Shown: one piece after another, positions 10,716 to 22,483 of the stretch
Layout of the letters: the number at the start of each line of letters is the position of its first letter
Numbering within the stretch: the first letter of the stretch is position 1
Source of the DNA: Leucaena leucocephala
Lineage: Eukaryota; Streptophyta; Magnoliopsida; Fabales; Fabaceae
DNA length: 64,000 nt
NCBI GenBank assembly: GCA_037074615.1
Contig: CM073558.1
Span: 10,478,001 to 10,542,000, forward strand
Direction of reading: 5' to 3'
Notes under the pieces: generated by a model
Database searches by the model: none
The model's input: only the letters and a program-made list of their open reading frames with translations
Told to the model about the DNA's origin: nothing
Program-made: the position numbers and the translations under genes

Positions 10716-13700
10716 TGTCATATCCCTAATTTTCTGACCTGATATAGTTGTACAGTTTATCTGCAATGGATATAAGATTCTTGGACTAAACTGTAGCAGA
10801 TTGTGAAAGGCAAGGGAAGGATTAATAACTAAGGAATGAATAGGGACCAAAACGAAAATTGAAAAGTTTAAAGGTGAAAAGTGAAAGTAGAAGAAAAAGG
10901 AGGGACCTAAATGCAATTAATGAAAAGTTCAGGGACTCAAGTGCAATTATTCAAAAGTTAAGGGACCTAAATGTAAATATGGAAAAGTTGAGCCAAAACA
11001 GGCCAAAAATGCCCGAAATCAGATCAGACCCAAATTTTACCAGTAGATAGACAAAAATATTCTGGTCAGTTTAACACAACACAGAATTTTGTTTTGAGGT
11101 TTCAATTAATTGATATAAATTTCTGAAGTCAGAAGGAATTATTACAGTATTTTTCAGATCTCATAATCAGATGAGACCTTATTAAAAATTCATATATTTA
11201 ATATATGAATTTATAAAATTGAGAGAGTCAGAAAAGGAATCCTGTAGAAACTATACGGGATTTTACAGTGAAATAAAATACCCCAATAAATAGGATCGGG
11301 AGAGCTATAGTGTGAATTGGGCCATAAAAGAAATACAGGCAATAAGCCCATACTGAGGCCCAAATGGCGCCATCATGAGACCATTAAGGTGACTGGACAA
11401 TTTATGTGGGCCAGAGACCAGAGTAGTCCAGGAAAAGTACGAAATTACAAAAATGCCCCTAGATGCCCATACTGTGCCAGTGATGGATGGAGGTCATTTT
11501 GATCATTCTGGATAGGCCAAAAACGTGGTTCATGATATAAATATGATTAATTAGAGCGAGTATATGCCATAAGGTAGTACAGAGAGGGGTGAAATGACAA
11601 TTATGCCCTTAGGGTCAGTACAGTGCACGAAAAGACACCAAGGGTATTTTGGTCATTTTCCAATGGATGGATGGTAGATAAATACTCAGTATAATATTTT
11701 CAATGATATGAGAAGCCTAGACATTAATTTCCAGGATAGAATATATATCCTGGTATATTATAAAAAATTAGGAACAGAACACATTTCGGTTGTTGTGAAA
11801 CTGCACTGATCGGCACCGGATTGGACTGGAATTTCTCTAGAAGGTTCCTTGCATGGGCAGCACGCCACCTAACCCTTTTAGGTGTCCCATGAGCTGTCCT
11901 ACATGATGTCATAATTATTCTTTTTATAAAAAGTTAAATCCAAAATTAAATGTGAGCCCTTGGATCAAATAGTAACCAAATTAATCTTGGCTATCCATTT
12001 CAACCCAAATTTTCTATAAATACCCCCTCATTTCAGACCATGTGCAGAAGCCTTGATAACCATAGGGAAACTCTTGCAAAATTTCCATTCAACCAAGAAA
12101 GAAGCAACTAAAGTGAAGTAACAAGCAAGGTAATCATCTCCCTTGATCTTGAGCTTTGTTCTAGTAGGTTAGCTCATGGTTTTAAGGGGTTTTCATGCTA
12201 TATTTCCCTTATGTTTGCTTCTTGAAGTGTTACTCATATATGATTAAAATATGATTTTTATGTTATGGATAGTTTAGACAAGCTTAAACAAGCTAGAATC
12301 AAGTGGTATAAGCTTGGGAATTCAAGTATGTTTAGATTTAGGTGTTTGTGTTCTTGCTGGTACTGTACGTGGTACTGTTCATATGATGGAATTTCATGAT
12401 TTTAATGCTTCCAATGAGTTTAAAATGGAAAATTGTGTGGGGATAAAGTAGGATAACAAGTATTGGAAGCATTGGAATCAAAATGTGAATTTTTGGAAAA
12501 CAAGAGCATGCATTTCGGTTTGGTACTGTAGCAATTGGTATGTTTTGATTTTGGAAATTCTGATTTCATATTTGGATTCTACATGAAAAATTATGTGGAA
12601 ATGAACCATGAGAATTTATTTTGGAAAGGTGGAAGTAGGAAACATAAATTAGAGAAAGAAAGGGAGCTAGTGAAAACTTAGTCTTAGATTTGGTTTCAAG
12701 TTGAGTTGTAACTTGATATTATGTTGTAATGGCTAGGTTTTGACATTTGTGAAGGAACTAAAGCACTTCAAGAAGGTCTTGACCAAGATAGCTAAGAGGT
12801 AGCAAGGATACGTTACTATAACTCATGTTTGTTTAATTGTTTTGCTTGCTTGTTGATTACGGTGTTTGGTTGAGCTTGAGCTTATATCATAATGTTATGA
12901 TGAAGTATGAATGATTGCAACTCCTTGCAAGTTATGTCATGACAATATGCATGTTAGAGTTTGCTTATGTACTATTATGAAGTAGCTCCCATCTCATGAT
13001 AACATGTTAAGCCTCCAATTATTCATGCATGATAATATAGTTTGTGTAACTTGCTATTGGGATTTCCATGAAATCTCATTCCTTCCACATGGATAACTAT
13101 GTTTTAGGTGCTGGATCCTCTCAAGGGAAGAGAGTAAATGTTGATGATTAAGTTTGTATAACAAGTTATATGACTTACAGGACACTATGGGATGATATGC
13201 TAGTATGCATAGTGTATGTTTATGTAATCCTGTTTTGAGGCCATCGTGATGTTACAATGTTTATGACGTTTAAATCAACGAGTTTTAGACTGAAACTTGG
13301 CATGATTAAATTTAAGATACATAGATTTAAATGAACACCAAGAATGCCTCATTTGGATAAGTATCCGAATTTTTATGATTTTCTAAAGTTGGAAGTAAGA
13401 TATGGAATTGAGATAAAATGAGTGCTGAGAGGCAGTGATGTTCATGCAACGATTTCATATATCAAATGAACGAGTTTTTCTATGAAATTTTATGAGATTA
13501 AAGATAAAATATATATATTTAAATATATATGTAACACAGTTCATTTGGATAAGTAACCAAAGAGAAATGAATTTTTGAAGTTAAGCAAAGAAACAGGAAC
13601 TTCCAGATTTTACCAAATGAACAGTAATTTTCAACGATTAAACTGATTTCATTGGTACATGAAAACCTCAGTTTCATATTTTTCCCTCAAATATATGTGA

Positions 13701-13927
13701 AATATCTTTCATTAGAAATTGGAATCATATTATTTCAATTTGTCTATAATTAATTATGAATTTTCGAAGTAGGGTACATGTTTTGGAATTACCAAATGAA
13801 CAGTAAAAGTGAACAGTACCTGAGAGTAAATCTTTTGGAAATGGATGTTTTCAAAGCAAATGATCATGTAATTGGTTCCAATCACTTCTAATAAAGTATA
13901 ATTGAGGTTAAAAGTAAGGATGTGACA
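10716..13927 (+). mobile_element. Full-length 3' LTR of A (3212 bp)
   Basis: It starts TGTCATATCC, ends GGATGTGACA and lies between the polypurine tract and the target duplication. U3 contains an array of ~30-bp phrases (about 10850-10990) and four copies, in alternating orientation, of a word like AAATGACAATTATGCCCT (11441-11660). It also has a GATCGGCACCGGATTGGAC element (11808-11826). It is the best reference copy for the family. Open frames here (10859, 11317, 11724 minus) are not conserved in other copies and are rejected as genes. Confidence 0.93.
12015..12022 (+). promoter_or_regulatory. TATA box of the family A LTR
   Basis: TATAAATA is followed by CCCCCTCATTT and is kept at the same place in every long LTR here: 2013 (B1), 29199 (B2), 46478 (B3), 35642 (as TATAAATG), 55997 (C) and reversed near 27249 and 59038. 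Strict conservation among otherwise diverged LTRs supports it as the RNA polymerase II core promoter, with U3 upstream and R beginning ~25-35 bases downstream. The 5' LTR of A has lost it. Confidence 0.75.
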
Positions 13928-14571
13928 TCATCATCATCATCATCATGGCATAATCTTAAGCTCAACCAAACATCATAACTAACAAGCATGCATACAATCA
14001 AACAAATATGAAATTATAGTTAGGTATTCTTGCTACCTCTTAGGTTATCCTTGATAAACGCTTCTTGAGATGGTCTTCTCTCCACACAAATATTAAAACC
14101 TAGTTATTACAAAGTAACATCAAGTTACAACTTAACTTTACAACAATTCCAAGACTAGGTTCTTATTAACTTCCATTGTTTTCTCATTTTATGTCTTATA
14201 CTTCCATCTTTCTAAAATAAATTCTCATGGTTCATTTCCACACAAATTTTCATGTAGAATCCAAATATGAAATCATAATTTCTAAAATCAAGTTACTTCC
14301 TTGGATACTATACAAAACTGAAATGCCTCCTCTTGTTTTCAAAAATTCATATTTTGATTCCAATACTTCCAATACTTGTTCCTCTACCTTATCCCCACAC
14401 AATTTTCCATTTTAAACTCATTAAAAGCATCAAAATTATGATATTCTAACACATGAATAGTGATTTGTACAGTGGTAGCCAAGAACACAACCCTAACTAC
14501 ATGCATACTTGAACTTTCAAGCCTATACCACTTGATTCTAACTTGTTTAAGCTTGTCTAAACTATCCATAA
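13928..14571 (-). mobile_element. M 3' LTR, middle part (piece 2)
   Basis: This resumes the minus-strand LTR interrupted by A. It starts with a short TCA microsatellite (13928-13945) and runs, reversed, through the block matching 12940 back to about 12264 in the 3' LTR of A. It is cut at 14571 by the plus-strand LTR arm. The next M LTR piece (20973) corresponds to about 11580 in A, so roughly 0.68 kb of host LTR is missing at this insertion point. The open frame at 14227-14415 is not conserved and is not called. Confidence 0.65.
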
Positions 14572-17500
14572 TGTCATATCCCTAATTTTCTTATCTGATA
14601 TGTGTACACAATTTATCTGTAATGTATATGAGATTTTTGGAATAAACTGTATCAGATTGAGAAAGGAAAGGGAATGATTAATAACTAAGAAAAGAATAGG
14701 GACCTAAACGAAAATTGAAAAGCTTGAAGGTAAAAAGGTTAAAGTAGAAGAAAAAGGAGGGACCTAAATGCAATTAATGAAAAGTTCAGGGACTAAAGTG
14801 CAATTATTCAAAAGTTGAGGGACCTAAATGTAAATATGGAAAAGTTGAGCCAAAATAGGCCAAAAATGCCTAGAATCATATCAGACCCAAATTTTACCAA
14901 TAAATAGACAAAAATATTCTGGTCAGTTTAATGCACACAGAATTTTGATTTGGGGTCCCGATTAATTGATATAAATTCCTGAAGACATAAGGAATTATTA
15001 TAGTATTTTTCATACTTCAGAATTAGATAAAACTTTACAAAAAATTCATATATTTAATATAAGAATTTATAAAATTGATAGAGTTAGAAAAGGAATCCTG
15101 TAAAATCTATACAGGATTTACAGTGAAATAAAATACTCGATAAAAAGGATCGGGAGAGTTGTATTGTGAACTGGGCCATAAAGGCAATACAGGTAATGAG
15201 CCCATATCAAGGGCCAAATGGCACCATCATGAGCCCAATAAAGTAATGAGACAGTTATGTGGGCCAGAGTCTAGAGCAGTCCAGGAAAAGTGTGAAATTA
15301 TGAAAATGCCCTTGGATGACCATATTGCACCAGTGATTGATGGAGGGCATTTTGGTCATTATGGATAGGCAAAAAATGTTACATATAGTATAAATATGAT
15401 TAGTTAGAGCCAGTATATGCCCTAAGGCAGTGTAAAGAGGGGTAAAAGGATAATTATGCCCTTAGGGCTAGTATAGGCAAGAAAGGACACTAAGGGTATT
15501 TTGGTCATTTTTCAAGGGATAGATGGCAGATAAATACTCAGTCTAACATTTTCAATGGTATGAGAAGCCTAGACATTGATTTCTAGGACAGAATACATAT
15601 CCTGATATATTATAAAAAATTAGGAACAGAACACAGTATGGTTGTTGTGAACTACTCCGATCGGTACCGGATTGGACTAGAATTTTTATAGAAGCTTCCT
15701 TACATGGGAATCACGCCACATACCCCTATTAGGTGTCCAATGAGCTGTCCCACATGATGTCATAATTATTCTTTTTAGAAAAAGTTAAATCCAAGATTAA
15801 ATATGAGCCTTTGATCAAATAGTAACTAAATTAATCTTGGCCATCCATTTCAACCCAAATTTCTCTATAAATACCCCCTATTCAGATGGTTTCAGAATGC
15901 ATGGTGAACAATAGGGAAAATCTTGCAAAATTTCCATTCAACCAAGAAAGAAGCACACAAAGGGAAGCAACAATCAAGGTAATCATCTCCATTGATATTG
16001 AGCTTTGTTCTAGCAAGTTAAGGGGTTTTCAAGCTATATTTTCCTTATGATTGCTGGTGGAAGTGGTGCTCATATATGGTTAAAATATGAGTTTTATGTT
16101 ATGGATAGTTTAGATAAGCTTAAACAAGTTAGAATCAAGTGGTATAAGCTTGGGAATTCAAGTATGTTTGGATTTAGGGTTTTGTGTTCTTGCTGGTACT
16201 GTGCGTGACACTATTCATATGATGGAATTTCATGATTTTGATACTTCCAATGAGTTTAAAATGGAATATTGTGTGGGGATAAAGTAGGAGAACAAGTATT
16301 GGAAGTATTGGAATTAGAGCTGGCAATGCGGGTTAGCCCGCCAGATATGGGCTAACCCGTGGCGGGTTGGTTGAAAGCGTGCCTCTCTAAAGAGGCCCAC
16401 CTACATACGGGTTAGAATTATTCCAACCCGTGACCGCCATGGCGGGTTGGTGGGCTAGCCAGTTTTGTTTTATTTTTTTAAAATTATTTTTTTTTAAAAA
16501 AAAATTATATATATTTTTTAAAAAATAATTTATATGTATCAATATTAATGGGATTTAAAGCATGGTCTAAAATTCTCAAAATATTTATTTCTTTAACTTT
16601 ATTACTATCCGTATATAAATTTGTCACAAGTAAAATAATAATAAAATAAAATATATATTTAAATAAATGACTCAATAAGATAAAGTTAGAATAAATTAAG
16701 TATAATGTAAACTTTAATTTCAGTAAAACTCTAAAATTAATAAAGTGTAATATAAATAATAAAAATTAAAAAAAAAAAAGCAGGCTAAGCGGCCTAACCC
16801 GCCAACCCGGCGGGTTAGCCCGCCACGGGTGCAGGTCATTTTGACCCACACCAAAATGGGTTTCCAAATTGGCAACCCAACCCTCCATAAAATGGCGGGT
16901 TGGCGGGTTGGGCCTGATTCCCAATTCTAATCGGAATCAAAATGTGAATTTTTGGGAATCAATGGCTTCACTTCGGTTTGGTACTGAAGCTACTGAAGTG
17001 TTTTGATTTTGGAAATTCTAGTTTCATATTTAGATTCTACATGAAAAATTATGTGGAAATGAACCATGAGAATTTATTTTGGAAAGATGGAAGTAAGAAA
17101 CATAAAGTAGAGAAAGAAAGGGAGCTAGTGAAAACCTAGTCTTGGTTTTGTGTTCAAGTCGAGTTGTAACTTGATATTATTGTGTAATGGCTAGGTTTTG
17201 ACATTTGTGAAGGAAGGAAAGCACCTCAAGAATACCTTGACAAGGATAACTAAGAGGTAGCAAGGATACCTAACTATAACTCATGTTTGTTTAATTGTTT
17301 GCTTGCTTATTGATTACGGTGTTTGGTTGAGCTTGAGCTTATGTCATCATGTTATGATGAAGTATGAATGATTGTAACTCTTCAAGTTATGTCATGACAA
17401 TATGAATGTTAGAGTTTGATTATATACAATTATAAAGTAGCTCCCATCTCATGATAACATGTTAAGCATCCAATTAATCATGTATGATATTATAGTTTGT

Positions 17501-17810
17501 GTAACTTGCTATTGGGATTTCCATGAAATCTCATTCCTTCCACATGCATAACTATGTTTTAGGTGCTGGATCCTCTCAAGGGAAGAGAGTAAATGTTGAT
17601 GATTAAGTTTGTATAATAAGTTACATGGCTTACATGACACTATGGGATGAAATGCTAGTATGCATGGTGTCTGTTTCTATAACCCTGTTCTGAGTCTGTG
17701 GTGAGGTGACGATGTTTATGACGCTTAAATCAACGAGTTTTAGTCTAAAAATTGGTATGATAATAGCTAAGATACAGAGCTTTAAACAAACACCAAAAAG
17801 TGATTGGAAC
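14572..17810 (+). mobile_element. Family A LTR, plus arm of an inverted LTR pair, 3' truncated
   Basis: It begins TGTCATATCCCTAATTTTC and follows the 3' LTR of A through U3 repeats, the GATCGGTACCGGATTGGAC element (about 15660) and TATAAATA (near 15865). It stops at ACACCAAAAAG (17810), about 590 bases short of the LTR end. A 615-bp MITE is inserted at 16315-16929. From 17811 an LTR of the same family runs on the opposite strand. No internal retrotransposon sequence lies between the arms and no target duplication is evident. Confidence 0.85.
16315..16929. mobile_element. hAT-like MITE (615 bp) with 8-bp target duplication
   Basis: It begins TAGAGCTGGCAAT and ends ATTCCCAATTCTA, imperfect terminal inverted repeats of about 13-18 bases. 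It is flanked by ATTGGAAT (16307-16314) and ATCGGAAT (16930-16937), an 8-bp duplication with one mismatch; 8 bp is the hAT signature. The empty site is visible in sister LTRs (for example 36086-36110 and, reversed, 19196-19212). The ends are GC-rich with repeated CGGGTTAGCCCGCC-like words, the core is AT-rich, and there is no transposase. Confidence 0.88.
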
Positions 17811-20800
17811 CAATTACATGATCATATGCTTTGAACACATCCGTTTCCAAAAAAAATTGCTCTCGTGACTGTTCACTTTTACTGTTCATTTCATAATTCC
17901 AGAACATGTACCCTACTTTGAAAAATCATAAGTAATTGTAGAAAAATCAAAACCAGTTGGTTCAAATTTCTAATGAAATATATTTCATTTAAATTTGAGG
18001 GGAAAATATAAAAATGAGGTTCCATTGTCTTAATGAAATCAGTTTAATCATTGAAAAATACTGTTCATTTGGTAAAATATGGAAGTTTCAGTTTCTTTGC
18101 CTTAACTTAAAAAATTCATTTATCTTTGGATACTTATCAAAATGAACCATATTACCTATGGATTTGAAGCCCTAGACATCCTCTTTAAGCTCATAAAATT
18201 TTATATAAACATTCGTTCATTTGATATATAAACTCATTGTGTGAACGTTGCTGTCTCTAAAAGCTTACCTCATCTCACTTCCAGATTTTAGCTTCAACTT
18301 TGGAAAATCATAACAACTCGAATTCTTACCCATATGAGGCATTATTGGTGTTCTTTTAAATATCTGTATCTTAAGTTTAATCATGCGAAATTTTAGACTA
18401 AAAATCATTGGTTAAAGCATCATGATCATCGTCACCTCACCACAGACTCAGAACAGGGTTATAGAAATAGACACCATGCATACTAGCATTTCATCCCATA
18501 GTGTCATGTAAGCCATGTAACTTATTATACAAACTTAATCATCAACATTTACTCTCTTCCCTTGAGAGGATCCAGCACCTAAAACATAGTTATGCATGTG
18601 GAAGGAATGAGATTTCATGGAAATCCCAATAGCAAGTTACACAAACTATAATATCATACATGATTAATTGGATGCTTAACATGTTATCATGAGATGGGAG
18701 CTACTTTATAATTGTATATAATCAAACTCTAACATTCATATTGTCATGACATAACTTGAAGGAGTTACAATCATTCATACTTCATCATAACATGATGACA
18801 TAAGCTCAAGCTCAACCAAACACCGTAATCAACAAGCAAGCAAACAATTAAACAAACATGAGTTATAGTTAGGTATCCTTGCTACCTCTTAGTTATCCTT
18901 GTCAAGGTATTCTTGAGGTGCTTTCCTTCCTTCACAAATGTCAAAACCTAGCCATTACACAATAATATCAAGTTACAACTCGACTTGAACACAAAACCAA
19001 GACTAGGTTTTCACTAGCTCCCTTTCTTTCTCTAGTTTATGTTTCTTACTTCCATCTTTCCAAAATAAATTCTCATGTTTCATTTACACATTTTTTATGT
19101 AGAATCCAAATATGAAACTAGAATTTCAAAAATCAAAACACTTCAGTAGCTAGTACCAAACTGAAGTGAAGCCATTGATTCCCAAAAATTCACATTTTGA
19201 TTCCAATGCTTCCAATACTTGTTCTCCTACTTTTTTCCCACACAATTTTCCATTTTAAACTCATTGGAAGAATCAAAATCATGAAATTCCATCATATGTA
19301 TGGTGTCACGCATAGTACCAGCAAGAACACAAAACCCTAAATCCAAACATACTTGAATTCCCAAGCTTATACCACTTAATTCTAGCTTGTTTAAGCTTAT
19401 ATAAACTATCCATAACATAAAAATCATATTTTAACCACATATGAGAAGCACTTCTAGAAGCAACCATAAGGAAAATATAGCATGAAAACCCCTTAAAACC
19501 ATGAGCTAACTTGCTAGAACAAAGCTCAAGATCAAGGGAGATGATTACCTTGATTGTTACTTCACTTTGTGTGCTTCCTTCTTGGTTGAATGGAAATTTT
19601 GTAATAGTTTCCCTATGGTTAACCATGCACACCGAAAACATCTGAATAGGGGGTTACTTATAGAGAAAATTGGGTTGAAATGGATGGTCAAGATTGATTT
19701 GGTTACTATTTGATCCAAGGGCTCATATTTAATCTTGGATTTAACTTTTTCTAAAAAGAATAATTATAAAATCATGTGAGACAGCTCATGGGACTCCTAA
19801 TAGGAGTATGTGCAATATTCCCATGTAAGGAAGCTTTTGGAAAAATTACAGTCCAATCCGGTACCGATCGGAGCAGTTTCACCACAACCGGACTGTGTCA
19901 TGTTCCTAATTTTTTATAATATACCAGGATATGTATTCTGTCCTAGAAATAAATGTCTAGGATTCTCATACCATTGATAATATTAGACTGAGTATTTATC
20001 TGCCATCCATCTCTTGAGAAATGACCAAAATACCCTTAGTGTCCTTTCTTGCACTATATTGACCTTAAGGGCATAATTGTCATTTCACCCATTTGTACTA
20101 TCTCAGGGCATATTGTGGCTCAACTAATCATATTTATACTATGTGCCACAGTTTTAGCCAATCCCAACTTACCAAAATACCCTCCATCCATCATTGGTAC
20201 AATATGAGCATCCAAGGGCATATTCATAATTTCACACTTTTCCCGGACACTGGCCCTTTTTACTGATGATCTGGTACCCTGGGTTTTGGGCCCTCCTTGG
20301 CGTCATCATAGGCCCATATATTATGCCATCTGTGTTCATTCTATCCAAGCTTATTTACTGATAAGTTCCATTATCGGATCATGGGTGACTTAAAACTCCC
20401 ATCAAAATTCATTGTTGTGGGAATAACTTTTTGTACAGGACTTTTTCCAGGGTTCTATTAGATTCATAACATCTGACACTGTAGGGAACACTTTCCTGTA
20501 ATTTCCCCACTTATATATAATGTCCATGGAATTTGATAAAAATTCAGATAACTTTTAGGCTATTAGATAATTTTTTGCTGTCTAAAGCCCTAATAAAATT
20601 TCTGTATCATTCCATATTAACCAACGTAACTTCTTCTATTTACTGATAGAATGTGGGACTAAAAAATTTTTGGGCAATTATAGCCCTTTTTGGGCTGATC
20701 TTTCTATAATTATAATTTTTTCCTTAAACTTTTTACTTAATTACATTTAAGTCCTTTAACTTTTGGAAATTACCACTTTTGGCCTAACTTTTATTTCTAC

Positions 20801-20972
20801 TTTAACTTTTCGCCTTCAACCTTTTCTAATTTTTGTTTTGGTCCCTAAAACTTCCCTAGTTCATAATCCCTTCCTTTCCTTTCTTAATCTGATATAGTTT
20901 GTGCCAAGATTCTCATATCTATTTCACATAAACCGTATAGTTACATCAGGTAAGAAAATTGGGGATATGACA
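17811..20972 (-). mobile_element. Family A LTR, minus arm of the inverted pair
   Basis: Read in reverse, it runs from the LTR head at 20972 (TGTCATATCCCC) to within about 42 bases of the LTR end, which is lost at 17811. Its head region resembles the 32347-37592 subtype (block near 20500 matching ATATAAGTGGGGGAATTAC) rather than the plus arm. In contrast, 18427-19200 is almost identical to 16938-17705 of the plus arm. It lacks the MITE. Open frames at 19227-19641 (minus) and 20901 are not conserved. Confidence 0.85.
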
Positions 20973-21288
20973 CTTTATACTTTATCAGAGTATATACTGG
21001 CTTTAACTAATCATCCCTGTACTTGGTTGGACATTTTTTACCTGACCAAAATGTCCTCCATCCATCTTTGGTACAATATAGGCACATAGGGGCATTTTTC
21101 ATAATTTCACACTTTTCCAGGGTTGCTTTGGACTTTGGCCCACTTAATTGTCCAACCACCTGACTAGGCCTCTAGGACGCCATTTTGGGCCTTGATATGG
21201 GTCCATTATATTTATGGTACAAATCCCGAGAAACCTCTCTTGAAGGTATGTGTAGGGTATTTTATTACACTATAAATTCCCTTTCCCA
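20973..21288 (-). mobile_element. M 3' LTR, U3 remnant (piece 3)
   Basis: Its reverse complement matches roughly 11265-11585 of the 3' LTR of A (words such as ATAAAATACCC and AGTTAAAGCCAGTATATACT). On its right it joins M protease coding sequence directly at 21288/21289. That junction replaces the rest of protease, all of RT, RNase H and integrase, and the first part of the LTR. No open frame here is credible. Confidence 0.65.
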
Positions 21289-22483
21289 GAAACAATGCTC
21301 ATACCGGATAACACTATTTAGGCGAACATCTGATGTAACTACTCTAGTATTTGTAGGGATTGTCACACATATGGCATAATGTAATTTGCTAATTGTAAGG
21401 CCTAAACGTTCAGCACATTTATAGGAAACAAATTGATGACTTGCACCCGAATCAAACATAGCAATCACAGAGTGATTATTGAGATAGATAGTACCTTGTA
21501 TCATCTCGGGTGACTTATGAGCATCTTCCCTTGTAAGTGCAAAACACTCGACCTTGAGTTCATGGCCTTTGATCATTCACTGCCTGAGGACAATTCTTAG
21601 AAAAATGTCCAAGTTTTCCATATGTATAACAGACATTATGTCCCATCAAGCATGACCTATCACCATGATTCTTCCTGCACTTGTCACACACTCAGAATCT
21701 TGAGTCTCTATTACCTATATTACCTCAAAAGTTCCCTCGAGCAAGCTTTTTATTCTGCCACTACCTCTTCCTCTTTCTAAATAACCAACACCACTAGCAA
21801 CATCTTGACTCTGACTGGTCCTTTCAGGAATAACACTGCCTCTGCTCACTAGTTCATTAACGTTCGGTGATTAAGACCATTTTCAATTATTCGACATGCC
21901 TTCACTGCTTTGTTGAACTGGCTATATTACTGAGGAGTCATCTTCTCCTTTAGGGTAACATTTAGTCCTCTAATCATTCTTTCTGTCATCCATCACTCAT
22001 CATCCACTTGCCAATGATAAGTGGAGTATTGAGAAAGATGAATAAACTTAGCCAGATATTCATCAAATGACTCCTTCTCTCCTTGCCTTAATACAAGGAA
22101 TTCAGCTTCTCGCTCATCGCGTACTGACTATGGAAAATACTTCTCATAAAATTACTCAAGAAACACTTCCCACGTAATAGGAATATTTCTAGCCTATAGC
22201 AGTAGTTCGGTGTTCTTTCATCATGGATAGACAAGTACTTTGAAAATCTTCTCTAATCGACTGATCCAATCCTCTGCTCTTTGAACATCAAATGTCCCCT
22301 CAAATACTTTGAGGATTGTGCTTACAGAACTTGGTCATCCACTGTTGAATACTATTGGAATCAACCACCTATCCAGTCTGCCTAGGTGGCTCTATTGGCT
22401 GTTACACCATTTTTGGTTATGTATCAGCTAAGCCTTTAGACTCTGGATGCCTTAGATTTTTTATAGCCTCTACTACTGCTCCT

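Larger units (their letters stand above)
4841..13927 (+). mobile_element. Element A: nearly complete chromodomain Ty3/gypsy retrotransposon
   Basis: The 9.1-kb element has a 5' LTR (4841-5871), tRNA-iMet primer site, single-frame gag-pol with integrase and chromodomain, polypurine tract (10703-10715) and 3' LTR (10716-13927). A probable 5-bp target duplication (TTATC/TCATC, one mismatch) flanks it, and the host LTR resumes on both sides. Domain order PR-RT-RH-INT-chromodomain is that of chromoviruses; long LTRs suggest the Tekay/Del lineage. It is dead: gag-pol holds 19 in-frame stops, RT lost a catalytic Asp, and the 5' LTR lacks its promoter. It also lacks the leader ORF found in M and P. 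Confidence 0.92.

Noticed and set aside
13928..13945. TCA microsatellite as a separate feature of interest
   Set aside because: It is a short expansion of the target sequence next to the LTR end, of no evident meaning beyond blurring the target duplication.
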